The translations under genes were made by a program, and so were the position numbers. The notes beneath the pieces were generated by a model that did not search any database, was not told the DNA's origin, and was given only the letters and a program-made list of their open reading frames with translations. DNA of 64,000 nt from Streptomyces sp. HNM0575 (lineage in GTDB: Bacteria; Actinomycetota; Actinomycetes; Streptomycetales; Streptomycetaceae). The stretch spans positions 124,001 to 188,000 of the forward strand of contig NZ_JAASAG010000011.1 of NCBI RefSeq assembly GCF_012726265.1, in the 5' to 3' direction. Below, one piece after another: positions 16,190 to 23,993 of the stretch; the stretch's first letter is position 1, and every line of letters starts with the position of its first letter.

Positions 16190-17073
16190 GCGGCCGATCC
16201 TAGGGGCGCCCGTCGGGACCCCGCGGAGCGGACCCCTCTGGCCGGGGGGGGCCGAGCCACGACCTCAAGCCCGGGCTCCGCCGCCTATGCGCGCGTTCGC
16301 GCGGGGTCCCGACGCCCAAGTCGGCCTGTGGGCGGGAGGGTTGCCGCGAGCGGCGGGGTGAGGCGCGTGGGTTGCGGGGAGCGCGTCGCGCGGGGTGCCC
16401 CGGGCCTGGCGGCGTCGCAACGAGCCCCGGGCAGGGGCGTGTCGGGTGGGTCGAGGTGTCCGGCGGGAGCTGTGTCCGGAGCGGGTCCGCGGAGGCGCCT
16501 GCTCGGGCGCCTGCGGGAGCGCCTGGACTCGGCGCGCTCGTCCGGGAGTTGTCCGATTCGCGGGTGTCGGGACCGGGGCCGCGAGGCGGGCGGTGGCTCA
16601 AGTCGGCCTGTGGGCAGGGGGTTTGTCCCCGGGCGGTGGGTCGGGGCGCGTGGGTTGCGGGTAGCGGCCGCGGACCGTGCCGGGCCTGGTGGCTGCGGCC
16701 CAACGAGCCCCGGGCAGGGGCGTGTCGGGTGGGTCGAGGTGTCCGCGGGAGCTGTGTCCGGAACGGGTCCGCGGAGGCGCCTGTTCGCGCGCCTGCGGGC
16801 GCGTGCCTGGACTTGGCCCGCTCGTCCGGGAGTTGTCCGGTTCGGGGCTGGCCGGACTCGGGGCCGCGAGGCGCGCGTCGGCCGCGGGGAGTGCGTCGCG
16901 CGGGGTGCCCGGGGGCCGCCGCGGGGACCGTCCCGCACCTGGCGGCGGCCCAACGAGCCCGCGGCGAGCGGCGGCTCAAGTCCGCCTGGGGGCGCGGGGA
17001 TTGTTCGCCGCGGCAGGCGGAGTGCGCGGCCGCATGAGAGGCAGGCCTGCCGTTCCGTGGGGCCCTGTGGGGG
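16190..17073. repeat. 884-bp gene-free region with three degenerate long repeats
   Basis: No plausible gene is seen between tatD and rsmI. Blocks beginning AAGTCGGCCTGTGGGC (or close variants) start at 16318, 16600 and 16978. Copies one and two share long stretches: AACGAGCCCCGGGCAGGGGC, then GTGTCGGGTGGGTCGAGGTG, then GGAGCTGTGTCCGGA and GCTCGTCCGGGAGTTGTCCG. The repeats are 282 and 378 bp apart and imperfect. All open frames here are arginine/alanine/glycine-rich with no domain. It may be an expanded noncoding repeat or the decayed remains of duplicated sequence. Confidence 0.7.
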
Positions 17074-17928
17074 CTACCCGCCGCCCCCCGCCGTCTTCGC
17101 CGCGACCACCGCGTCGAAGACCTCGCGCTTCGGTACGTCCGCCTGCCGCGCGACCGCGGCGATCGCCTCCTTGCGGCGTTCTCCGGCCTCCTCGCGCACC
17201 GCGACCCTGCGCGCCAGTTCCGTCGCATCGAGGTTCTCGCCGCCTCCCGCGGGCGCGCCCGCGACGACGACGGTGATCTCGCCGCGTACCCCTTCGGCCG
17301 CCCAGTCGGCCAGCTCCGCCAGCGGACCGCGTCTGACCTCCTCGTACGTCTTGGTCAGCTCCCGGCACACCGCCGCCGGCCGTTCGGCGCCGAACGCCTC
17401 CGCCATCTCCCGCAGGGTGTCCGGCAGTCGGCGCGGCGACTCGAAGTAGACCAGCGTGCGCCGCTCGTCGGCCGCCTCGCGCAGCCGCGTACGGCGTTCC
17501 CCGGGCTTGCGCGGTAGGAAGCCCTCGAAGCAGAACCTGTCGACGGGCAGCCCCGACAGCGCCAGCGCCGTCAGCACCGCGGACGGCCCGGGCACGGCCG
17601 TGACCCTGGCGCCCCGTTCCACGGCCGCCGCCACGAGCCGGTAGCCGGGGTCGGAGACAGAGGGCATGCCCGCGTCCGTCACGAGCAGCACCCGCGATCC
17701 CGCGTCCAGCGCGTCGGCCAACTCGGCCGTGCGCGCCGCCTCGTTGCCCTCGAAGTACGACACGACCCGGCCCGCCGTGCGCACGCCCAGCGACTGCGTG
17801 AGCCGCCGCAGCCGCCGGGTGTCCTCGGCGGCGACGATGTCGGCGCCCTCCAGTTCGCGTGCGAGGCGTGGCGGCGCGTCCGCGACGTCGCCGATGGGTG
17901 TTCCGGCCAGTACGAGCGTCCCTGTCAC
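17074..17928 (-). CDS. rsmI: 16S rRNA (cytidine1402-2'-O)-methyltransferase
   Basis: A 284-residue tetrapyrrole-methylase-fold enzyme. It has the N-terminal LVLAGTPIGDVADAPPR, AEDTRRLRRL, YFEGNEAAR, LVTDAGMPSVSDPG, the family motif AVPGPSAVLTALALSG, GFLPRKPGERR and RELTKTYEEV. It 2'-O-methylates C1402 of 16S rRNA in the decoding centre. The GTG at 17928 has GAGG about 9 nt upstream; the frame is open further upstream but unlike the family. It is divergent from the protein mannosyltransferase gene. Confidence 0.95.
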   Translation of the reverse strand: MTGTLVLAGTPIGDVADAPPRLARELEGADIVAAEDTRRLRRLTQSLGVRTAGRVVSYFEGNEAARTAELADALDAGSRVLLVTDAGMPSVSDPGYRLVAAAVERGARVTAVPGPSAVLTALALSGLPVDRFCFEGFLPRKPGERRTRLREAADERRTLVYFESPRRLPDTLREMAEAFGAERPAAVCRELTKTYEEVRRGPLAELADWAAEGVRGEITVVVAGAPAGGGENLDATELARRVAVREEAGERRKEAIAAVARQADVPKREVFDAVVAAKTAGGGG

Positions 17929-18144
17929 GGGCCCATCCTCGCAGGGGGTGTGACGCTCACGACTTCTCCGGCCCCGGCTCCCGAACGCTCGGCGCCCCGC
18001 TCCCGGCCCCGGCTGCCGAGAGCCCGGCCCTCCCGCACCGCCCGTCCGAACCGCGCCGCCCCACACCCGCTCCCCCGGCCCGCCGATCTCCACGCGGGTT
18101 TGCGCGGACTTCGCGTGGTCGCACTCGCGCACCGGCCGGTTCCC

Positions 18145-18150
18145 TACCAT
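18145..18150 (+). promoter_or_regulatory. Candidate -10 box (TACCAT) for a leaderless mannosyltransferase transcript
   Basis: TACCAT ends 7 nt before a GTG at 18158. This is the spacing of leaderless Streptomyces genes, and no ribosome binding site is seen before either candidate start. No clear -35 is visible. Confidence 0.4.
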
Positions 18151-18157
18151 GGGCCCG

Positions 18158-20047
18158 GTGACGACCAGCGACACCAAGGCGGAGAGCCCGAGCCGTCCCG
18201 CGCAGCCCCACGAGACCCTGCCCTCATGGCAGGCCCGACTGCGCCGCTTCGGCTACGTGGGACGCCCCCGCGTCGGCACGCGTGAGCGCCTGGTGCCGCC
18301 CTTTCCGGGCCCCGACCTGCGCTTCGGCGCCGCCTTCGGCCTCTCGCCGCTGGCCGCCCTCCGGCTGGCCCGCTGGTCCGCGTGGGCGGGGCCGCTGCTG
18401 GTCGCGCTCGTCGCGGGCGTGCTCCGCTTCTGGCAGCTGGGGTCGCCGCACGCCGTGATATTCGACGAGACGTACTACGCGAAGGACGCCTGGTCCCTCT
18501 TCCAGTACGGCTACGAGGGCAGCTGGCCCGACAAGGCCAACGACCAGATCCTCGCTCCCCACCCGAAGATCCCGCTCTCCCCGGACGGCGCCTACGTCGT
18601 ACACCCGCCCGCCGGGAAGTGGATCATCGGGCTCGGGGAGTCGATGTTCGGGCTCCATCCCTTCGGCTGGCGTTTCATGACGGCCCTGCTCGGCACGCTG
18701 TCGGTGCTGATGCTGTGCCGCATCGGCAGGCGGCTGTTCCGCTCGACGGCGCTGGGCTGCCTCGCCGGTGCGCTGCTGGCGGTCGACGGGCTGCACTTCG
18801 TGATGAGCCGCACGGCGCTGCTCGACGTGGTGCTGATGTTCTGGGTGCTGGCAGCCTTCGGGTGCCTGCTGCTGGACCGGGACCGTACGAGGGCGAAGCT
18901 CGCGGACGGGCTGCCGCCCGACGGTTCGCCCCCGGGCGGCCCGCCCCCCGACGCCGCCGGCGTCCGCCCGCCCACGCTGGGCCTCACCGGCGCGAACACC
19001 GGCACAAGCAACGGCACAAGCACCAGCAACGGCACAAGCAACGGCACCGGCAACGCCCGTTCCGCCACGCCCCGCCCCCCCGTGACGCCCGACCCCGTAC
19101 GGCCCGACCCCGCGACCGGCGCCCGCTTCCGCTTCGGCCTGCGCCCCTGGCGGCTGGCCGCCGGCCTCTGCCTCGGCATCGGCTGCGCCACCAAGTGGAA
19201 CGGCCTCTACATCCTCGCCGCCTTCGGCCTGCTGACCGTCCTGTGGGACATGGGCGCCCGCCGTACCGCCGGAGCGCCCCGTCCCTTCGCGGCGATGCTC
19301 CGCCGCGACGCCCTCCCGGCGTTCGCCTCCACGGTCGTCGTCGCGGTCGGCACGTATCTCGTCTCGTGGACGGGCTGGTTCGCCACCTCCGGCGGCTACT
19401 TCCGCGACTGGGCGGAGAAGGACGGCGCCGGCGGCCCGTGGGGCTGGCTGCCCGGACCGCTGCGCAGCCTGTGGCACTACGAGGCGGAGGTCTACGACTT
19501 CCACGTCGGCCTGACCTCCGGCCACACCTACGAGTCGAACCCGTGGAGCTGGCTGATCCTGGGCCGCCCCGTCTCGTACTTCTACGAGTCGCCGAAGGCG
19601 GGACACGACGGCTGCACCGCGCACGGGGAGGGCTGCGCACGCGAAGTGCTCGCGCTGGGCACGCCGTTGCTGTGGTGGGCGGCCTGCTTCGCGGTGCTGT
19701 ACGCGCTCTACCGCTGGCTGCTGCGCCGCGACTGGCGCGCGGGCGCCGTGCTGTGCGGTGTGGCGGCGGGCTACCTGCCGTGGTTCATGTACCAGGAGCG
19801 CACGATCTTCCTCTTCTACGCGGTCGTCTTCGTGCCGTTCCTCTGTCTCGCCCTCGCGATGATGATCGGCGCCCTCGCCGGACCGCCGGGCGTGGGGGAG
19901 CGCAGACGCACCGCGGGCATCGTCGCGTCGGGCGTGCTGGTGCTGCTCATCGTGTGGAACTTCGTCTATTTCTGGCCGATCTACACGGGGCAGCCGATTC
20001 CCATGGACGCGTGGCGGGGGCGGATGTGGTTCGAGACATGGATTTGA
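18158..20047 (+). CDS. pmt: Dolichyl-phosphate-mannose--protein mannosyltransferase
   Basis: A protein of about 629 residues in the GT39 family, which transfers mannose from polyprenyl phosphate to secreted proteins at the membrane. The acidic first-loop motif VIFDETYYAKDAWSLFQYGY, HPPAGKWIIGLGE, and multiple hydrophobic segments (for example LLVALVAGVLRFWQLG, VVLMFWVLAAFGCLLL) support the call. A low-complexity insert of about 60 residues rich in Gly/Thr/Ser/Asn, around residues 250-305, is encoded by a 12-bp DNA repeat and interrupts a loop. The start is GTG 18158 or ATG 18149; I favour the first because of the -10 spacing. In M. tuberculosis the orthologue (Rv1002c) is also next to rsmI. 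Confidence 0.93.
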   Translation: MTTSDTKAESPSRPAQPHETLPSWQARLRRFGYVGRPRVGTRERLVPPFPGPDLRFGAAFGLSPLAALRLARWSAWAGPLLVALVAGVLRFWQLGSPHAVIFDETYYAKDAWSLFQYGYEGSWPDKANDQILAPHPKIPLSPDGAYVVHPPAGKWIIGLGESMFGLHPFGWRFMTALLGTLSVLMLCRIGRRLFRSTALGCLAGALLAVDGLHFVMSRTALLDVVLMFWVLAAFGCLLLDRDRTRAKLADGLPPDGSPPGGPPPDAAGVRPPTLGLTGANTGTSNGTSTSNGTSNGTGNARSATPRPPVTPDPVRPDPATGARFRFGLRPWRLAAGLCLGIGCATKWNGLYILAAFGLLTVLWDMGARRTAGAPRPFAAMLRRDALPAFASTVVVAVGTYLVSWTGWFATSGGYFRDWAEKDGAGGPWGWLPGPLRSLWHYEAEVYDFHVGLTSGHTYESNPWSWLILGRPVSYFYESPKAGHDGCTAHGEGCAREVLALGTPLLWWAACFAVLYALYRWLLRRDWRAGAVLCGVAAGYLPWFMYQERTIFLFYAVVFVPFLCLALAMMIGALAGPPGVGERRRTAGIVASGVLVLLIVWNFVYFWPIYTGQPIPMDAWRGRMWFETWI

Positions 20048-20058
20048 AGGCAGAGCCT

Positions 20059-20079
20059 CCGGGGGTTCTGAGACCCCGG
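20059..20079 (+). terminator. Stem-loop 12 bp after the mannosyltransferase stop
   Basis: CCGGGG (20059-20064) pairs with CCCCGG (20074-20079). Downstream, CCCGGGAGG-type blocks recur three times between about 20118 and 20187, so several alternative hairpins can form. Confidence 0.55.
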
Positions 20080-20551
20080 TGACCCGAGACCCCCTGTGAC
20101 CTGAGCGACTCCAGGGGCCCGGGAGGTTCGGGAGTCCCGGGAGGCCCGAGGGCTCCGAGAAAGCCGAGGGACCCGGGAGGCCCGAGGGGCCGCCGGGCCG
20201 TATCCCGGCCGCCCCTCGGCGACCGCGCCCGGTGAATCCTCGACGAAACCGCAGTGACTCCGAAGTGAAGCCGTGATACGTGCGACGCGGGTCCGCGGAG
20301 GAGCCGAAAACCCGCCAACCACGGCCGGAAACAGGGGATTTGGGCCGTACGCAACTGGACACGGAAGTGCTTCCCGTAAGGTTCCGCTACGCGTTACGCC
20401 CCCTGAACCGGTGATTATTCGAATCGGCATCCCGTCCATATGCTGCCTAACGGGGATACCGGAAGCACGTGATGTTGCACGCGTGCTCTAGGGTGCCTCG
20501 GACAGGTCCCCGGCCGCGTGGTCGGGGCGGGGTGGAGGGGCAGATTCTCAG
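20080..20551. other. Spacer upstream of the penicillin-binding protein gene
   Basis: No gene is visible. The first half holds CCCGGGAGGCCCGAGGG-type repeats. The second half is notably AT-richer (around 20260-20470) and likely carries the promoter of the transpeptidase gene, but I could not pick a convincing -35/-10 pair. Confidence 0.5.
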
Positions 20552-22201
20552 ATGCGTGACACTCAGAAGATGGCGCTGATCGGAGGCGCCGCGGCAGTCG
20601 TCGTCGGTGCGACCGGCTTCGGCGTGTACGCACTCGTCGGAGGTGACGGCAAGGAAGGCGGCAACGACAGCGTCGCCTCGTCCGATGACGGAAAGGGCCA
20701 GAAGAAGGCCGAGCAGGGACCGCCGAGCGCTTCGGAGGTCCGTACGACCGCGAAGCGGTTTCTGGCCGCGTGGTCGAGCGGCGACGCCGCGAAGGCCGCC
20801 GCGCTCACCGACGACAAGGCCGAGGCCGCACAGGCGTTGAAGGGCTTCCACGACGACGCCCACATCGCCAAGGTGAAGCTTTCGCAGGATTCCGCTTCCG
20901 GTGCCGAGGTCCCGTTCGGCGTGACGGCGCAGATCGCTTACGGGCAGCAGAGTTCCGCATGGTCCTACCCCTCCTCGCTGGAGGTCGTGCGGGACAAGAA
21001 GACGGGAGACCCGGTCGTCGACTGGAAGCCGTCGGTGGTGTATCCGAAGCTGAAGGAAGGTCAGTCCGTCAAGACGGGCAAGGCGGGCACGCCGCCGATC
21101 AAGGCCGTCGACCGCAACGGCGCGGTGCTGACGAAGCAGGAGCACCCGATGCTCGGGAGCATCCTCGACGACCTGCGCAAGCGGTACGGCGACAAGACCG
21201 ACGGCACCCCCGGCATCGAGACCCGCATCGTCGACGCCAAGGGCGAGGACACCGGCACCACGCTGCGCACCCTGTCCAAGGGCACGCCCGGCGAGCTGAA
21301 GACCACCCTCGACAAGGACGTGCAGGTGGCCGCCGAGCAGTCGGTGAAGGGCAAGCCGAAGGCGTCCGCCGTGGCCGTGCAGCCGAGCACCGGCGAGGTG
21401 CGCGCGGTCGCCAACTCGCCCGCGGACAGCTACAACAACGCCATCCGCGGCTCCTTCGCACCGGGCTCCACGATGAAGGTCATCAGTGCCGCGATGCTGA
21501 TGGACAAGGGGCTGGCGGCGCCGGACAAGCCGCACCCGTGCCCCAAGTACGTGGAGTACGGCGGCTGGAAGTTCCACAACGACGACAAGTTCGAGATCAA
21601 GAACGGGACTTTTGCGGAGAGCTTCGCCCGCTCCTGCAACACGGCCTTCATCAGCCAGGCCAAGGAGCTCCAGGACGGCGACCTGAGCAAGGAGGCCCGC
21701 GAGGTCTTCGGCATCGGCCAGGACTGGCAGGTGGGCACCGGCACGTTCGACGGCAGCGTGCCCGTCCAGTCGGACGCGCAGATGGCCGCGTCGCTGATCG
21801 GTCAGGGCAGCGTGCGGATGAACCCGCTCAACATGGCGTCGGTCGCGGCGACCGTGCAGAACGGCACCTTCAAGCAGCCGGTGATCGTCTCGCCCGACCT
21901 GGACGACCGTAAGATCGCGAAGGCCGGGCGCAGCATGAAGCCGCAGGTCAACAGCGACCTGAAGGGCCTGATGAAGCTGACGGCCAACAGCGGCACGGCC
22001 GCGAAGCCGATGGCCGGGCTCGACGGTGACGTCGGCGCCAAGACCGGGTCCGCGGAGGTCGACGGGCAGAAGAAGCCGAACGCCTGGTTCACGGCGTACA
22101 ACGGCGACATGGCGGCGGCGGCGGTCGTCCCCGCGTCCGGGCACGGCAACGAGAACGCCGGTCCGGTCGTACGGAAGATGCTCGACGCGGCGGCGGGCTG
22201 A
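20552..22201 (+). CDS. Penicillin-binding transpeptidase with NTF2-like N-terminal domain
   Basis: A 549-residue cell-wall DD-transpeptidase. One N-terminal membrane segment (ALIGGAAAVVVGATGFGVYA) is followed by an NTF2/MecA-N-like domain (about residues 60-170, RTTAKRFLAAWSSGDAAKAA) and the transpeptidase domain. All three active-site motifs are present: S306-T-M-K, S361-C-N and K497-T-G. It probably crosslinks peptidoglycan outside the membrane and would be a beta-lactam target. GGAGG lies about 13 nt before the ATG, a little far. A strong terminator follows at 22247-22286. Confidence 0.94.
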   Translation: MRDTQKMALIGGAAAVVVGATGFGVYALVGGDGKEGGNDSVASSDDGKGQKKAEQGPPSASEVRTTAKRFLAAWSSGDAAKAAALTDDKAEAAQALKGFHDDAHIAKVKLSQDSASGAEVPFGVTAQIAYGQQSSAWSYPSSLEVVRDKKTGDPVVDWKPSVVYPKLKEGQSVKTGKAGTPPIKAVDRNGAVLTKQEHPMLGSILDDLRKRYGDKTDGTPGIETRIVDAKGEDTGTTLRTLSKGTPGELKTTLDKDVQVAAEQSVKGKPKASAVAVQPSTGEVRAVANSPADSYNNAIRGSFAPGSTMKVISAAMLMDKGLAAPDKPHPCPKYVEYGGWKFHNDDKFEIKNGTFAESFARSCNTAFISQAKELQDGDLSKEAREVFGIGQDWQVGTGTFDGSVPVQSDAQMAASLIGQGSVRMNPLNMASVAATVQNGTFKQPVIVSPDLDDRKIAKAGRSMKPQVNSDLKGLMKLTANSGTAAKPMAGLDGDVGAKTGSAEVDGQKKPNAWFTAYNGDMAAAAVVPASGHGNENAGPVVRKMLDAAAG

Positions 22202-22246
22202 GGCCCGGCGCAGCGCGGCGCGCGTCGCCCGGGCCACGAACGCAGT

Positions 22247-22286
22247 GAGCGGTGCCCCGCCGGGACCTCCCGGCGGGGCACCGCTC
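22247..22286 (+). terminator. Perfect 19-bp stem-loop terminator
   Basis: GAGCGGTGCCCCGCCGGGA (22247-22265) is exactly complementary to TCCCGGCGGGGCACCGCTC (22268-22286), with only CC between. It lies 46 bp after the transpeptidase stop and is one of the strongest hairpins in the window. Confidence 0.85.
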
Positions 22287-22379
22287 TGCGTGTGACCGGG
22301 CCCCGTGCGCGGACTCCCGGATCCCGCCTGGTGGAAACCGCTTCGCGTGCCGGACACCGCGCCGGGTAGCGTCCGCTCC

Positions 22380-22874
22380 ATGAGCAAGGCGCCTACCGCA
22401 CACCCCCGTTTCGCCGAAGCCCTCTCGGCTCTCGGCCTCGACCCCGTCGTCCGCGGCTTCCCCGACGCCACCCGCACCGCGGCGCAGGCCGCCGAGGCGG
22501 TCGGCTGCGAGCTGAGCCAGATCGTCAAGTCGCTGGTCTTCGACGCCGACGGCGAGCCCGTACTCGTGCTGATGGACGGCGCCTCGCGCGTCGATGTCCC
22601 GCTCGTACGGGCCGAGTTGGGCGCCGAGACCGTGCGCAGGGCGGACGCGGCTCTGGTGCGCGAGGCGACCGGATACGCCATCGGCGGTGTGCCGCCCTTC
22701 GGGCACCTCCGGGAGATGCGTGTACTCGCCGACCGGGGCCTGCTCGCGCACCAGGAGGTGTGGGCCGCCGCCGGCACGCCGCACACCGTCTTCGCACTCG
22801 CCCCCGGGGAGCTGATCGCGCACGCGCGCGGCTCGCTCGCGGACGTGCGCGAACAGACCGCCGGCGTTCCGTGA
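22380..22874 (+). CDS. YbaK/EbsC-family protein (aminoacyl-tRNA deacylase-like)
   Basis: A 164-residue single-domain protein of the YbaK/ProXp superfamily. Typical segments are QAAEAVGCELSQIVKSLVF (with the conserved lysine after IV), ATGYAIGGVPPFGH, and FALAPGELIAHARGSLADV. Relatives hydrolyse mischarged tRNAs such as Ala- or Cys-tRNA-Pro in trans. The ATG at 22380 has no strong Shine-Dalgarno. The next gene starts within its stop (GTGA). Confidence 0.9.
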   Translation: MSKAPTAHPRFAEALSALGLDPVVRGFPDATRTAAQAAEAVGCELSQIVKSLVFDADGEPVLVLMDGASRVDVPLVRAELGAETVRRADAALVREATGYAIGGVPPFGHLREMRVLADRGLLAHQEVWAAAGTPHTVFALAPGELIAHARGSLADVREQTAGVP

Positions 22875-23809
22875 CGCCCCTCGTCGTCGCGGCCGTGCTG
22901 GTCGCCGCGGTCACCCACGCCTCCTGGAACGCCCTGGCGCACCACATCAAGGACCAGCTGCTCGCCTTCACGCTCGTCGGCGCGGGGGGCGCGCTGTGCG
23001 GGGTGGCGCTCGCGTGCTTCGTGCCGCTGCCCGCACGCGGTGCGTGGCCGGCGCTGGCGGTCTCCGCGGTGCTGCACGTGGTCTACCAGGTGCTGCTGAT
23101 GCGGTCGTTCGGGCTCGGCGACTTCGGCCAGATGTATCCCATAGCGCGCGGCACCGCGCCCTTGGTGGTGACGGTGCTCGCGGCGCTTTTCCTCCAAGAG
23201 CTGCCGGACGTATGGCAGTTGACGGGAGTGGCGGTCGCCTCGGCGGGGCTGCTCGGCGTCGCCCTGTGGGGGATACGGCGCAACAGGGCCGGCTCGGCGG
23301 ACGGCACAGGCGACGGCATCGGGGAGGGCAGCGGCGAGTGCGCCGGCGAGGCCGCCGTCCGCCCCGTGCCCACGGCGTCCTCCCGCCGGCCCGCGCTGAT
23401 CGCCGCCGTCGCCACGGGCCTCGCCATCGCCTCCTACACCGTCGTCGACGGCGCGGGCGTACGTGCCTCGGGCTCCGCGGGCGGCTATCTGGCCTGGCTG
23501 ATGATGCTCCAGAGCTTCGCCATCCCGGCGTACGCGATGGCCACCCGCCGGGGCGTGCTCCTGGCCCAGCTGCGGCCCCTCGCGGTACGCGGCGTGATCG
23601 CCGGCGCGCTGTCCCTCGTGGCCTACGGGCTCGTCCTGTGGGCGCAGACCCGCGCGCCCCTGGCCCCCGTCGCGGCGCTGCGCGAGTCCTCGATCATCGC
23701 GGGCGCCGCCATAGGCGCCGTGTTCTTCAAGGAGCGCTTCGGCGCCCCGCGCGTGGCCGCCTCCGCGCTGATGGTCGGCGGCATCGCCCTGATGCTGCAC
23801 GGCGGTTGA
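22871..23809 (+). CDS. EamA/DMT-family membrane transporter
   Basis: A 312-residue protein with two EamA halves and about nine to ten hydrophobic segments (VVAAVLVAAVTHASWNALAH, VVTVLAALFLQELPDVWQL, LAPVAALRESSIIAGAAIGA). The halves are joined by a Gly/Glu-rich loop (GTGDGIGEGSGECAGEAA). Drug/metabolite transporters of this type export amino acids or small metabolites; the substrate is unknown. The GTG overlaps the YbaK stop, so both are co-translated. Confidence 0.9.
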   Translation: MTPLVVAAVLVAAVTHASWNALAHHIKDQLLAFTLVGAGGALCGVALACFVPLPARGAWPALAVSAVLHVVYQVLLMRSFGLGDFGQMYPIARGTAPLVVTVLAALFLQELPDVWQLTGVAVASAGLLGVALWGIRRNRAGSADGTGDGIGEGSGECAGEAAVRPVPTASSRRPALIAAVATGLAIASYTVVDGAGVRASGSAGGYLAWLMMLQSFAIPAYAMATRRGVLLAQLRPLAVRGVIAGALSLVAYGLVLWAQTRAPLAPVAALRESSIIAGAAIGAVFFKERFGAPRVAASALMVGGIALMLHGG

Positions 23810-23993
23810 GCACGGGAGCGCACGGGAGTGCGCGGAGCGCGCACGCTCGCGGCGGCCCCGGCGGTCACCGGCCGGTGGCCTCATGGGTGCCGCGGCGACG
23901 TGCGTACCCTGGAGGGCTGATCCTCCCTGGCCTCTCCCGCGCTTCGCCGGGGGAGTCCGCCGGGGCCCCAGGACAGTGCGCGACAGGAGTGAG

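Noticed and set aside
16200..17228. 342-codon minus frame across the tatD-rsmI gap
   Set aside because: It is Arg/Pro/Ala-rich, runs into the antisense of rsmI, and its apparent conservation only reflects the DNA repeat.
23900..23940. Imperfect hairpin before the ABC-F gene as an antibiotic-sensing attenuator
   Set aside because: The arms pair poorly, and no leader peptide or competing anti-terminator structure could be made out.
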